The translations under genes and the position numbers were made by a program. The notes beneath the pieces are model-generated. The model was given only the letters and a program-made list of their open reading frames with translations. It made no database searches and had not been told where the DNA came from. From Muricoccus harenae (lineage in GTDB: Bacteria > Pseudomonadota > Alphaproteobacteria > Acetobacterales > Acetobacteraceae): a stretch of 64,000 nucleotides of DNA. The stretch is from NCBI RefSeq assembly GCF_009848505.1, contig NZ_WWDL01000021.1, positions 40,662 through 104,661 on the forward strand. Reading direction: 5' to 3'. Positions 25,696 through 35,125 of the stretch are shown here, in pieces (the stretch's first letter is position 1; each line of letters starts with the position of its first letter).

Positions 25696-25896
25696 ATGAC
25701 GACTGAGAAGAAGGCGAACCGGCGCGCGGCGGAGACCGGCTCGGGGCAGGGAAGCGTCAGCAATGCTGGCGGCACCGCTACAGGTCCCGGCAGCTCCCCG
25801 GGCACGGGCTCAAAGCAGGACAACCAGCGCAACATCGCCGGAACCGGCTCCGCGAAGGCCGCAGCTGGACGGCCCGGGCACAAGACCAGTGGCTGA
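25696..25896 (+). CDS. Small disordered Gly/Ser/Thr-rich protein
   Basis: A 66-residue hydrophilic protein, rich in Gly, Ala, Ser and Thr, with basic residues at both ends. It has no recognisable domain and is predicted disordered; such small proteins are common next to stress genes in alphaproteobacteria. It lies between the LLM gene and the patatin, with a short GC-rich upstream spacer. Confidence 0.5.
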   Translation: MTTEKKANRRAAETGSGQGSVSNAGGTATGPGSSPGTGSKQDNQRNIAGTGSAKAAAGRPGHKTSG

Positions 25897-25926
25897 TCGG
25901 CCGGCGCTCCAGAAGGGAGCGCAGGG

Positions 25927-27078
25927 TTGAGCGTGCCAGGGCCGGCGGCGCCAGCCCCGCGGATGACGGCGATGGTGCTCTCGGGCGGGGTCGCCCTAGG
26001 GGCCTTCGAGGCCGGCGTGTATGAGGCGCTGGAGGCAGCGGATGGCCCATTGCCCGACTGGGTCCTGGGCTCTTCCGCCGGGGCCGTGAACGCCGCCATC
26101 ATCGCCGGCAACCCGCCCGGCCGCCGCGTGGAGAGCCTGCGGAAGTTCTGGGGCAGGGCCGCCGACGACCCGACGCCCTGGACGTCCTTCTGGCTCGGGC
26201 CGCCACCGGAGGCGGGCGCGTGGCGGCGCGCGTATAATCAGGCGGCCGCGATGCAGTCGCTGTTCCTGGGCCGGCCGGGCCTGTTCCGGCCGCGCCTGAT
26301 GGGCGGGGAGCTGTCGGGCGCCTCCCCAGCCCTTTATGACCTGGAGCCGATGCGCCGGCACCTGGCGGAATGCCTCGACTTCGACCGGCTGAACCATGCC
26401 GGCGCGCCTCGCCTCACCGTGGTGGCGACCGATGTCATCAGCGGGGAGCGGGTGACCTTCGACACGGCGCGGGGAGCGCGGATCAGGCCGGAGCATCTCA
26501 TGGCCTCATGCGCGCTGCTGCCGCTCTTCGCGCCGGTGGAGGTGGAGGGCCGCCTGCTCGGCGATGGCGGCCTCTCCGCCAATGCGCCGCTCGACCTGCT
26601 GATCGAGGAGCCGGTGGCCGGGCCCGTGCTCTGTGTCCTGGTCGAGCTTTTCACGCGCCATGGCAGCCGGCCGCGCTCCGTCGCCGCTTCCGCTGCACGC
26701 GCGGGGGACCTCGCCTTCGGCAACCAGACGCGCCGGATCCTCGAAGGCTGCGCGCGGGAGTTCCGCCTGCGCGCGCTGGTGGGGCGTCTGGCCGCGGCAC
26801 TGCCTAAAGATGGGCCGAAAGATGGAAAGGATGCGCGGACCGCGTCGCTCCGGGCCGAGGCCAGGGGGGCAGCGCGCGAGCTGACGCTGCTGCTGCTCGG
26901 CTATCGCGGCGGGCTGGACGAGGCTGGCCCAGGCAAGGTCTTCGACTTCTCGCACATCACACTCGCGGAGCGCTGGCGCGCGGGCGCCGAGGCGTTGCGG
27001 GAAGGATTGCGGCGGATTGAAGCAGGCGGCAGGGCCGAGGAGCTTGCCCCCGGCCTGCTGCTCCACGAGGTGGCGTAG
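25927..27078 (+). CDS. Patatin-like phospholipase
   Basis: A 383-residue lipid acyl hydrolase. The oxyanion-hole loop is LSGGVALGAFEAG; nucleophile Ser50 is in GSSAGA; the dyad Asp is in GDGGLSANAPLD. The TTG start at 25927 has GAAGGGAG about 10 bases upstream; ATG 25963 would also keep the domain intact. No signal peptide. The end of the gene overlaps a small palindrome (27076-27090, tagcgcc-t-ggcgcta) shared with the convergent small gene. Confidence 0.87.
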   Translation: MSVPGPAAPAPRMTAMVLSGGVALGAFEAGVYEALEAADGPLPDWVLGSSAGAVNAAIIAGNPPGRRVESLRKFWGRAADDPTPWTSFWLGPPPEAGAWRRAYNQAAAMQSLFLGRPGLFRPRLMGGELSGASPALYDLEPMRRHLAECLDFDRLNHAGAPRLTVVATDVISGERVTFDTARGARIRPEHLMASCALLPLFAPVEVEGRLLGDGGLSANAPLDLLIEEPVAGPVLCVLVELFTRHGSRPRSVAASAARAGDLAFGNQTRRILEGCAREFRLRALVGRLAAALPKDGPKDGKDARTASLRAEARGAARELTLLLLGYRGGLDEAGPGKVFDFSHITLAERWRAGAEALREGLRRIEAGGRAEELAPGLLLHEVA

Positions 27079-27087
27079 CGCCTGGCG

Positions 27088-27297
27088 CTATGGCTCCGGC
27101 GCGGGAATCAGCCGTTCGCTGCCATAGGCCTCCAGGATCCCGAGATGCTGCATGCGCTCGGGCGAGAGTTCGACCGTGCACTGACCCAAAATGGTTTCAT
27201 ATTCGACGATGAAGGAAAGGCCGCCAAAGAAGCCGCGTTCCGAGCCCGGCGTGACGAGAAGGATCCGCGCCATGGGCGGGCGCGTCACCTCAGGCAT
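27088..27297 (-). CDS. Hypothetical 69-residue protein
   Basis: A small protein of unknown function, with possible starts at 27297 (ATG) and 27273 (ATG, MARILLVTPG). It has a hydrophobic strand at the N-terminus and an acidic C-terminal half, and no recognisable motif. It is convergent with the patatin gene. Codon use looks plausible but the evidence for expression is weak. Confidence 0.4.
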   Translation of the reverse strand: MPEVTRPPMARILLVTPGSERGFFGGLSFIVEYETILGQCTVELSPERMQHLGILEAYGSERLIPAPEP

Positions 27298-27548
27298 GGC
27301 GCGGCGCCTCCACCCGGCCCGCCTGCACCATGGCGCGGTTCGGCATGGCCGGCAGGCGTCTCGACGCGCCGGGCAAGGCCGGAACGAAGGGCCCGTGCAT
27401 CTGCCGGGACAAGGCGACGACCAGCCGCACCTGAAGGATGCGTCGGTTCAGATCGGAATGAGGCCGCGGCTCCATGCATGCCAACTTGGACCAGGGTCGG
27501 TTACGCATCCCTAACATAAGGTAATTCCCCTCCGGTGGAGGCCTGTTA

Positions 27549-28052
27549 GTGAATGAGGTCGGTGCGGATGGAGATCCTTTTGCGATGGATATCGTCACCT
27601 TTGACCGCAGTGTCAGAACGGGGATGGAACGGTCCCAGCGGGCGAGAGATCCGCGCTCGAGCATGATCGGCGCGCATGTCGGGCGCCGGATCCGGCTTCG
27701 CCGGACCATGCTGGGGATCAGTCAGGGGGAGTTGGGGGCGGCACTCGGCGTCACCTTCCAGCAGATCCAGAAATACGAAAGCGGCGCAAACCGTATCGGC
27801 GCCAGCCGGTTGTTCGATCTGGTGCAGGTGCTGGATGTGCCGATCGGCTACTTCTTCGATGAGATGCCCGAGGGGGTCCAGGCGCTGCAAGGCCTGGATC
27901 AGACGCCTGAGGCGCCACTGGACCACATGACGGGCGATACGCTGCACCAGCGCGAAACGCTGCAGCTCATCCGTGCCTATTACAGCATCACGGATCCCGC
28001 CGTGCGGAAGCGCGTCATGGCGCTGCTGAGGAGCCTTGCGCCGGAGGATTAA
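27549..28052 (+). CDS. XRE-family transcriptional regulator
   Basis: A 167-residue regulator. The HTH_3 domain runs about 42-97 (GISQGELGAALGVTFQQIQKYESG) - key residues ISQ, LGVTFQQIQKYE and RIGASRL are the form common in alphaproteobacteria. The C-terminal helix ETLQLIRAYYSITDPAVRKR is also family-typical. GTG 27549 has GGAGG 7 bases upstream, better than ATG 27585. The regulator stands alone between a small gene and a receiver gene; target unknown. Confidence 0.85.
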   Translation: MNEVGADGDPFAMDIVTFDRSVRTGMERSQRARDPRSSMIGAHVGRRIRLRRTMLGISQGELGAALGVTFQQIQKYESGANRIGASRLFDLVQVLDVPIGYFFDEMPEGVQALQGLDQTPEAPLDHMTGDTLHQRETLQLIRAYYSITDPAVRKRVMALLRSLAPED

Positions 28053-28147
28053 GCCGAGGGACCGAGGAGAGAAATCTGCAGGGGCGATCCCGTCATCGGG
28101 AATGCCCCATACGCGTGCGGATATACCCGCGCCGGCGCCAGCGGCGC

Positions 28148-28528
28148 CTAGATCAGGCCTGATAGTGCGCGCACCAGCGCTTCGGGGTCGAAGGGCTTCT
28201 CCCAGTGCGGCACATGGCCGAAGCGGGGGGGCAGGGAGGTCTGCGCATAGCCCGTGGCCAGCACGAAGGGGACGCCCCGTTCGTTGAGTGCATCCGCCAC
28301 GGGAAAGGCCATTTCCCCCTGCAGGTTGACGTCCAGGACGGCAAGGTCGATCCGACCACCGGCCGAAAGCTGCTCGAGCGCCTGCTCCCGGGTCGGCACC
28401 GGACCGAGGACCTGGGCCCCGAGGTCTTGCAGCGCCTGCACCAGATCATCGGCGATGAAGAACTCGTCCTCGACAACGAGCACGCGGCAACCCTTCAGGT
28501 CCTGTCTCGGCACAGCTTCCATCATCAT
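28148..28528 (-). CDS. Receiver-only response regulator
   Basis: A 126-residue protein consisting of one receiver domain. The acidic pair is in VVEDEFF, phospho-acceptor Asp66 in AVLDVNLQGE, and the conserved Lys in HWEKPFD. There is no output domain. The start was placed at the first of three Met codons (28528) with GAGAAGG upstream; a longer reading to 28633 would add residues without homology. It is divergent from the Crp/Fnr gene and may be phosphorylated by the HWE kinase at 29548. Confidence 0.85.
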   Translation of the reverse strand: MMMEAVPRQDLKGCRVLVVEDEFFIADDLVQALQDLGAQVLGPVPTREQALEQLSAGGRIDLAVLDVNLQGEMAFPVADALNERGVPFVLATGYAQTSLPPRFGHVPHWEKPFDPEALVRALSGLI

Positions 28529-28688
28529 CCCTGGTGCCTTCTCTGGCGTGCATGCCGAAGCGGGCATTGCGCTGTGGTCAGAATAGCCCGCCAATGCGGA
28601 TCGGGAAGCTGTCGTCGTCGTTGCATAACCCATGTTAAGGCGATCTTACCCCAGGGCGTTACCAGCCCCGTTGCACACGGGATCTGCC

Positions 28689-29429
28689 ATGAACAATCCA
28701 CTTATTCGGAAACTGCAGCAGTTCACGAAGCTGTCATCGGACGAAAGGCAGGTTCTTGAGCAGGTCGCGGCCGAGGGGGTTCGCCAGCTCGGAACGCGGG
28801 AGGACATCATCCGTGAAGGCGACAAGCCGCAGGCCCTTAACCTTATCCTTTCCGGCTGGGCCTGCCGCTACAAGCATCTGGAGGATGGCCGGCGCCAGAT
28901 CATCGCTTTCTTCCTGCCGGGCGACCTCTGCGACAACCATGTCTTCGTCCTGCGAGAGATGGACCATTCGGTCGGCACGCTGACTCCCGTGACCTTCGCC
29001 CAGATCCCCCGCCGCCGCATCGACGAGATCACGCTCGAATACCCCCGCGTCACCCAGGCGCTCTGGTGGGAATCGCTGGTGAACACGGCGATCCAGCGGG
29101 AATGGACCGTCAGCCTTGGCCAGCGCGACGCATTGGAGCGTATGGCGCATCTCCTCTGCGAGCTGTTCCTGCGCCTGCGCAGCGTCGGCCTCACCCAGGA
29201 GAACCGCTGCGAGTTGCCGCTCACCCAGTCGGAGCTGGCCGACGCGATGGGGCTCTCCACGGTGCATGTGAACCGCACCCTGCAGGAGCTTCGCGCGGCG
29301 AACCTGATCGTCCTGAAGGGCAGGACCCTGACCATCCCGGATCTCGATGCGCTCCAGAGCGCCGGGCAGTTCAATCCTAATTACCTACATCTCGAACACG
29401 AAGGGCGACACCTCGACGCAAATGAATAG
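28689..29429 (+). CDS. Crp/Fnr family transcriptional regulator
   Basis: A 246-residue regulator with an N-terminal cyclic-nucleotide-binding fold (about 15-130) and a C-terminal winged helix (LTQSELADAMGLSTVHVNRT). The N-terminal domain lacks the Cys set of oxygen-sensing Fnr proteins, so it is not an Fe-S sensor. It lies upstream of the HWE kinase and divergent from a receiver gene; this trio is common in alphaproteobacteria, suggesting a link to light, oxygen or stress sensing. Confidence 0.88.
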   Translation: MNNPLIRKLQQFTKLSSDERQVLEQVAAEGVRQLGTREDIIREGDKPQALNLILSGWACRYKHLEDGRRQIIAFFLPGDLCDNHVFVLREMDHSVGTLTPVTFAQIPRRRIDEITLEYPRVTQALWWESLVNTAIQREWTVSLGQRDALERMAHLLCELFLRLRSVGLTQENRCELPLTQSELADAMGLSTVHVNRTLQELRAANLIVLKGRTLTIPDLDALQSAGQFNPNYLHLEHEGRHLDANE

Positions 29430-29547
29430 CATGCGTGGCAGCCGCGGACATGTTGAAAGATGCGGCGCATTCGCCTGAGACGGCCGCCAGGACGCGTAGG
29501 GTCCTGCCCGAACCAGATGCTGAGGGCCAGATGCCGAGGGACAGAGC

Positions 29548-31065
29548 TTGAGCAGCGAAACCCGGACCAGCGAGAGCGGGACCGCCCCTGACCTTCGCAC
29601 CGGCTGGCCCGAGGGCGGCGGCGCCATGGGGCAGCTCATCCGGACGCAGGACTGGTCGGGCAGCCCGCTCGGCCCGCCCGCGGCCTGGGCCCCCAGCTTG
29701 CGGACCGCGGTGGAGCTCTGCCTCGCCTCGGGCTTCCCCAATTTCATCTTCTGGGGCCCGGAGCTTCTCGAGCTGCACAACGACGCTGCCCTGCGGATCA
29801 TGGGCCCGCCGCCCGAGGCGCTCGGCCGCCCGCTGCGCGAGGTCTGGCCAGAAAGCTGCGAGCAGGTGCAATCCATGGCCGACCGTGTCCTGCAGCATGG
29901 TGAGACGGTCTTCCTTGAGGATTTCGCCTTTGCCTCGGCGCGCCCCTCCACACCAGAGAAAGCGCTCTTCACCTTTTCCACCGCGCCGCTACGCGATGCG
30001 GAAGGCCATGTCGCTGGCATGGTCACCACGGTGGTGGAAACCACCCGGCGCGTTTCGGTGGAGAAGGGGCTGCAGGAGAACCAGCGGCGGCTGCGTTCCC
30101 TCGTCGAGGGAATCCCGCAGCTCGTCTGGCGCGCCACGGCGGGCGGGATCTGGTCCTGGTGCAGCCCGCAATGGAGCGCCCATACCGGCCTGCCGGAGGC
30201 GGAGAGCCAGGGCCATGGCTGGCTGCGGGCCCTGCACCCGGATGACCGCCCGGTGGCCCTGGAGGCCTGGCAGCGCGCCGATGAGGGGGAGATCTTTGAG
30301 GCCGAGTACCGGATCTGCCACGCCGCCGAGGGTCGCTACCGCTGGTTCCAGACCCGCGCCAAGCCGGTGCGGGACGACGAAGGCCGCGTCGTCGAATGGC
30401 TGGGCACCTCCACCGATGTGGACGAGCTGCGCCGCATGGAGGAGCACCAACGCCTCCTGATGGCCGAGCTGCAGCACCGGGGCCGGAACATGCTCAGCGT
30501 GATCCGCTCCCTCATCCGCCGCACGGTGCGGGCGAGCTCGACGGTCGACGAGCTGGCCATGCATCTGGACGGGCGCATCAACGCCTTCGCCCGGGTGCAG
30601 GCCGCCGTCACCCGGGACCCCGGGCGCGGCATCGACCTCGCGCAGCTCATCGCGGACGAGCTGCTCGCCCATACCGCGAGGGAGAACGAACGGCTGCGGA
30701 TGGAGGGGCCAACGGTGCAGCTCCGGCCCAAGGCTGCCGAGATACTGGGCCTGGCCATACATGAGCTGACCACCAATGCGGTGAAGCACGGAGCGCTCTC
30801 TCTTCCGCAGGGGCGCATCGACGTGACCTGGCGAAGCGAGGATCCCCAGCTCATCCTCGACTGGCAGGAGAGCGGCGGGCCCCGTGTGGCAGGGGCGCGG
30901 CGCCGCGGCTTCGGCACCGAACTGCTGGAACGGACGCTTCCCTACGATCTGGGCGCGAAGGTCACGCAGAACTTCGGTCCGAAGGGGCTGCACTGCAGGA
31001 TCGAGCTTCCGCTGACCGACCGGATCGTTATGCGGGAGACCTCCGTAAGCAGCGTCGTCGCCTGA
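29548..31065 (+). CDS. PAS-domain HWE-family sensor histidine kinase
   Basis: A 505-residue soluble kinase. Two PAS-like sensor domains (about 30-170 and 180-300; the second is PAS_3 with FEAEYRICHAAEGRYRW) precede an HWE kinase core. The phosphorylated His is in AELQHRGRN and the ATP-binding helix is HELTTNAVKHGALS; the Trp of the HWE signature is in IDVTWRSE. The start is TTG with GAGGGA upstream. No membrane segment, so it senses a cytoplasmic cue. The adjacent receiver-only proteins are likely partners. Confidence 0.88.
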   Translation: MSSETRTSESGTAPDLRTGWPEGGGAMGQLIRTQDWSGSPLGPPAAWAPSLRTAVELCLASGFPNFIFWGPELLELHNDAALRIMGPPPEALGRPLREVWPESCEQVQSMADRVLQHGETVFLEDFAFASARPSTPEKALFTFSTAPLRDAEGHVAGMVTTVVETTRRVSVEKGLQENQRRLRSLVEGIPQLVWRATAGGIWSWCSPQWSAHTGLPEAESQGHGWLRALHPDDRPVALEAWQRADEGEIFEAEYRICHAAEGRYRWFQTRAKPVRDDEGRVVEWLGTSTDVDELRRMEEHQRLLMAELQHRGRNMLSVIRSLIRRTVRASSTVDELAMHLDGRINAFARVQAAVTRDPGRGIDLAQLIADELLAHTARENERLRMEGPTVQLRPKAAEILGLAIHELTTNAVKHGALSLPQGRIDVTWRSEDPQLILDWQESGGPRVAGARRRGFGTELLERTLPYDLGAKVTQNFGPKGLHCRIELPLTDRIVMRETSVSSVVA

Positions 31066-31102
31066 GACTGGTCGGTGGGGGCCGGGTAGGGGCTGCGGCG
31101 GC

Positions 31103-31486
31103 TCAGGCCAGGCCCAGGCTGCGCAGCATGCCCTGCAGCGCCGGCAACCCGATGGGCTTCTCCAGATGCGGCGCGTCGCTGAAGCGGGAATCGATCGCCC
31201 AGGGGTCGTAGCCGGTCATGAACACGAAGGGGATGCCGGCCTCCCGCAGCGCCTCGGCCACGGGATAGATCCGCTCCCCGTCCAGGTTCACGTCCAACAG
31301 GGCGAGGTCCGGCCGGTGGGAGGCGAGCGCCGCCAGGGCCGCGGAGACCCGCGCGGCGGGACCGACCACCGTGCCCCCCAGCCGTTCGACCAGGGCGCAC
31401 ATCTCGTCCGCGATGAGGTACTGGTCCTCGACGATGAGGACGGCCCGGCCGGCAAGGGGCTGGGCAGTTGGCGTGGCGTCGGTCAT
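31103..31486 (-). CDS. Receiver-only response regulator
   Basis: A 127-residue single receiver domain. VEDQYLIADEM supplies the acidic pair, Asp65 in LALLDVNLDGE is the phospho-acceptor, and HLEKPIG carries the conserved Lys. Its start overlaps the stop of the large hybrid kinase (ATGA), so it is almost certainly that kinase's partner. It has no output domain; it may act by protein contact. Confidence 0.88.
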   Translation of the reverse strand: MTDATPTAQPLAGRAVLIVEDQYLIADEMCALVERLGGTVVGPAARVSAALAALASHRPDLALLDVNLDGERIYPVAEALREAGIPFVFMTGYDPWAIDSRFSDAPHLEKPIGLPALQGMLRSLGLA

Positions 31487-34400
31487 CCTGGCATCCCGGC
31501 AAGGGTGTTACCGGGGGGGCCGGCCATCTCATCCTCGGCGAGGGCGATGACGCGCGGTCCGAGCGGCAGCTCCACCGTACAGCGCACGCCCTCCGGGGTG
31601 AATTCCAGGGAGGTTACCGCCTCGAGGTCATAGGGCAGGCCGCGCTCGATCAGCCGCCGCCCGAAGCCGGTGCGGGGGGGGCGGGCGTCTGGCAGCTGCA
31701 CGCCCTGCTCGCGCCATTCCAGGTCCAGCCGCCCGCCGCCGCTCGTGTTCATGATGCGCCACTGCACGCTCAGCCGGCCCGTGGGGGTGGAGAGGGCGCC
31801 GTATTTCACCGCATTGGTGGTCAGCTCGTGGATGGCGAGGGCAAAGGCCTCCGCCGCCTTGTCCTTCAGCAGCACCGGCGGGCCGCCGATCTCCACCTGG
31901 CCGCCATCATCGCCGAGGCTCGCGGCCAGTTCGTCCCGGACCAGCTCGCCCAGCTGCACGCCGGCCGCGCCGCGGTTGGCGAGCACCCCCTGGGTGCGGG
32001 CCAGGGCGTCGATCCGGCCGGAGAAGCGTTCGCCGAACTCCTCCAGCGTCTCCGAGGTGTCGAGGGAGCGGACGGTGAGGGAGCGCACCACGGCCAGGAT
32101 GTTCTTCACCCGGTGCTGCAGCTCCGCCAGCAGCAGGGATTGCTGCCCGGCCGCGCGGCGGCGCTCGTCCACGTCCTGCAGGACGCCCAGCAGCGTGCCG
32201 TCGGTGCGGGTGCCGCTGAAGCGGACCCAGACCTCGCCGCGCTGCCCGGCCATGCGCACCTCCACATCCAAGGGAGTCCGGCCGTTGATCACGGCGTCGA
32301 AGGCGGCGGAGAGCCGGTCCCGGTCCTCGGGATGGGCGGTTTCGAGCAGCATCCCCAGCGTCTGCGGCGGGGGGAAGCTGAAGGTGTTTTCGAAGCCTTC
32401 CGAATGGGTGAAGCGCCCGCTCTCCACCGCCATTTCCCAGATGATGATCCGGGCGGCGGAGGTGGCCAGGCGCGCCCGCTCGTCTGCGGCCTTCCGGGCG
32501 GCCTGGGCGATGGTGGTCTCGGTGATGTCCAGGAAGGTCAGCACCGCGCCGGCGATGAAGTTGTCGACGCTGCGATAGGGCAGCACGCGCACGAGGTAGC
32601 GGCCGCGGTCGGGTGCCCCGATCTCGCGCTCGATGGTCGAGAGCGTGCGCAGCACGCGCCGCACGTCCTCGCCCAGGTCCGGATAGGGCACGCGGGAGGC
32701 GATATGGGCGATCGGGCGCCCCAGATCGCTCTCGATCAGGTGGAACACCTCGGACATGCTGGGGGTGAAGCTCTTCACCCGCATGTCGTTATCGAGGAAG
32801 AGCGTCGCGATCTGGGTGGATTCGAGAAGGTTCTTCAGGTCGCTGTTGGTGCGCGCCAGCTCGCTGATGCGGTGCGCCAGCTCGCCATTGACCGTCTGCA
32901 GCTCCTCGTTGACGGATTGCAGCTCCTCCTTCGAGGTCTCCAGTTCCTCATTGGCGGATTGCAGCTCCTCGTTGATCGACTGGTATTCCTCGTTGGAGGA
33001 TTTCAGCTCCTCGTTGGTGCTCTCCAGCTCCTCGATCGTGGCCTGCAGCCGGTCCTTGGTGACGCGCAGCTCGCCTTCCAGCCGCAGCACATGCTCGTCG
33101 CGCAGCAGCGCGGGATCGAGCGGCGTGTCCTCGGAATTCTGGCCGAGATCGGCGCCGTAGTCGTGGAAGAGCACGACGAAGCTGTGTGCGTCCTGGACGG
33201 AATCCGACAGGGGCTCCACCGTCAGCCCCACCCGCCGCGCCTCGTTCTCCAGCCCCATCCGCAGGGGCGCGACGCGCGCGGTCTTGCGGTTGGTGGCAGC
33301 CCGGTGCAGCGCCGCCCGCAGGTCCAGCCGCAGGTCCCGGTGCACCAGGTTGAGCAGGTTGAGATTCGCAACACCCGCCGACGGATCGAGGAAGGGGCCC
33401 GTCCGGCCGGAGAAGTTCAGCACCTGATATTCTTCGTCGATGACGACATAGGCCGGCGCGTAGCGCTCCACCACGCGCTCCGCGCGCCGGCTGAGCTGGG
33501 CGCCCGGCAGGGCACGGGCCACAGCGGTCGTTGTCCCCCCGCTGTTCCGCCGTGTGCCGGAGCGGGCGGTGAGGGGAAATTCCGGCAGGACCCGCGTCAC
33601 CGTTTCCAGCCGTCGGAAGATGCGGAACTTCCGGTCCAGCGGCTGGAACAGCTTGGTATGGCGGGTGACGTTCTCGGAGGGGCCGAGGAAGAGACAGCCG
33701 CCCGGCCGGAGGGCGAGGTGGAACAGCGGGATGACGCGTTCCTGCAGCTCGGCGTTCAGGTAGATGAGGAGGTTGCGGCAGGAGATCAGGTCGACGCGGG
33801 AGAAGGGCGCGTCCTTGATGACGTTGTGCGCGGAGAAGATGCACATCTCCCGCAGGTCCTTGTGGACGCGGTAGGTGGAGCCTTCCCGGATGAACCAGCG
33901 CGCCAGCCGCTCCGGCGGGACGTCCTTCTCGATGGATTCCAGGTAGCGTCCGGCGCGGGCCACGGCCAGAGCGCGGGCATCGATGTCAGTGGCGAAGATC
34001 TGCACATGCGGCGGCGTGTCCATCTCCGCCGTCGCCTCGCGCACCAGCATGGCGAGGGAATAAGCCTCCTCCCCCGTGGAGCAGCCGAGCACCCAGAGCC
34101 GCAGCGTGTCGTTGGCCCGCCGGTCCCTCAGCAGCTCGGGGATCACCCGTTCCTCGAGCATCGCGAACTCGGCCGGGTCGCGGAAGAACTGGGTGACGCC
34201 GATCAGCAGGTCCTGGAACAGGTCCTGCACCTCGCCGGCATCGGCGCGCAACCGCTCGACATAGGAGTCGATGTCGGTGGCGCGCACGACATGCATGCGG
34301 CGCTGGATGCGCCGGAGAAAGGTGTTGGGTTTGTAGCCATGGAAGTCATGGCCGGTCTGGTTCCGCAGGATGGTGGCGATCGCCGGAAGCCGGCTCTCGC

Positions 34401-35076
34401 CCTCCCGGATGAGCTTCGTGGTCTCGGCTTCCTCGTCGGTCTGCCGCAGGTGCTCGATCAGCTTCAGGAGCCGGGCCGGGATCTCGGCCAGGGGCACGCG
34501 GACGTCGGCCATCCCGGATGCCCCGTCGATCTCCGTCGGGTTGGAGCCGCCCTGGTCGGGCTCCACCTCGGCCAGGGCCAAGCCGCCGCATTCCTTCAGC
34601 CGCGCGACGCCGAGGCTGCCCGCTTCCTTCACCGCCGCCAAAACGATGCCCACCGCCGCTTCCCGCAACTGCTCGGCGAGGGAAGTGAGGAAGGTGTCCA
34701 CCGTACCGCGGTGGCCCGGCACCTGCTCCGGCTCCGACAGGCGCAGATGCCCGTCCTCGATGGTCGTCATCAGCCCGACAGGGACGACATAGATCCTGTC
34801 CGGTTGCAGCCGCTCCCCATCGGTGGCGAGGCGAGCGGGCATGGATTCATGGCTGTTCAGCGCCTCCACCATGGCGATCGCGTCAAGCGGCTTGGGGGAC
34901 TCCGATACCACGATGAAGGCTGCGCCGTTCTCCCGCGGCATCAGGGCAAAGAGGCGCTCCAGCGAGCGGTAGGCGAGCGCGGAGGCGCCCAGGCCCACCA
35001 CCGCCACCGGCCTGTCCGCCGGCGGTCCGATTTCCCCTGTAGCCTGATGGTTCAAGACGTGCCGCTCCTCAGTCAC
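31483..35076 (-). CDS. CheB-CheR-PAS-HWE hybrid sensor kinase
   Basis: A 1197-residue soluble protein that joins, in order, a CheB methylesterase-like domain (about 20-205), a CheR methyltransferase domain (about 215-480, with SAM motif LWVLGCSTGEEAYSLAM), a PAS region, a long heptad coiled coil (ELESTNEELKSSNEEYQSIN), two PAS domains and a C-terminal HWE kinase core (AELQHRVKN, HELTTNAVKYGALS). The CheB domain keeps Ser32 but the positions of the catalytic His and Asp hold Glu59 and Ala152, so it is probably inactive as an esterase. The start is GTG. Its stop overlaps the receiver gene. Confidence 0.88.
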   Translation of the reverse strand: MTEERHVLNHQATGEIGPPADRPVAVVGLGASALAYRSLERLFALMPRENGAAFIVVSESPKPLDAIAMVEALNSHESMPARLATDGERLQPDRIYVVPVGLMTTIEDGHLRLSEPEQVPGHRGTVDTFLTSLAEQLREAAVGIVLAAVKEAGSLGVARLKECGGLALAEVEPDQGGSNPTEIDGASGMADVRVPLAEIPARLLKLIEHLRQTDEEAETTKLIREGESRLPAIATILRNQTGHDFHGYKPNTFLRRIQRRMHVVRATDIDSYVERLRADAGEVQDLFQDLLIGVTQFFRDPAEFAMLEERVIPELLRDRRANDTLRLWVLGCSTGEEAYSLAMLVREATAEMDTPPHVQIFATDIDARALAVARAGRYLESIEKDVPPERLARWFIREGSTYRVHKDLREMCIFSAHNVIKDAPFSRVDLISCRNLLIYLNAELQERVIPLFHLALRPGGCLFLGPSENVTRHTKLFQPLDRKFRIFRRLETVTRVLPEFPLTARSGTRRNSGGTTTAVARALPGAQLSRRAERVVERYAPAYVVIDEEYQVLNFSGRTGPFLDPSAGVANLNLLNLVHRDLRLDLRAALHRAATNRKTARVAPLRMGLENEARRVGLTVEPLSDSVQDAHSFVVLFHDYGADLGQNSEDTPLDPALLRDEHVLRLEGELRVTKDRLQATIEELESTNEELKSSNEEYQSINEELQSANEELETSKEELQSVNEELQTVNGELAHRISELARTNSDLKNLLESTQIATLFLDNDMRVKSFTPSMSEVFHLIESDLGRPIAHIASRVPYPDLGEDVRRVLRTLSTIEREIGAPDRGRYLVRVLPYRSVDNFIAGAVLTFLDITETTIAQAARKAADERARLATSAARIIIWEMAVESGRFTHSEGFENTFSFPPPQTLGMLLETAHPEDRDRLSAAFDAVINGRTPLDVEVRMAGQRGEVWVRFSGTRTDGTLLGVLQDVDERRRAAGQQSLLLAELQHRVKNILAVVRSLTVRSLDTSETLEEFGERFSGRIDALARTQGVLANRGAAGVQLGELVRDELAASLGDDGGQVEIGGPPVLLKDKAAEAFALAIHELTTNAVKYGALSTPTGRLSVQWRIMNTSGGGRLDLEWREQGVQLPDARPPRTGFGRRLIERGLPYDLEAVTSLEFTPEGVRCTVELPLGPRVIALAEDEMAGPPGNTLAGMPG

Positions 35077-35125
35077 GCGGGGCTATATCCTGTCCGGCCC
35101 AAGCGCGCGCCTCATTATCCGACTT

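Noticed and set aside
31060..31108. gcctgag/ctcaggc inverted repeat between convergent kinase and receiver genes
   Set aside because: The arms are only 7 bp and about 35 bases apart, and overlap both coding ends, so a terminator call is too weak.
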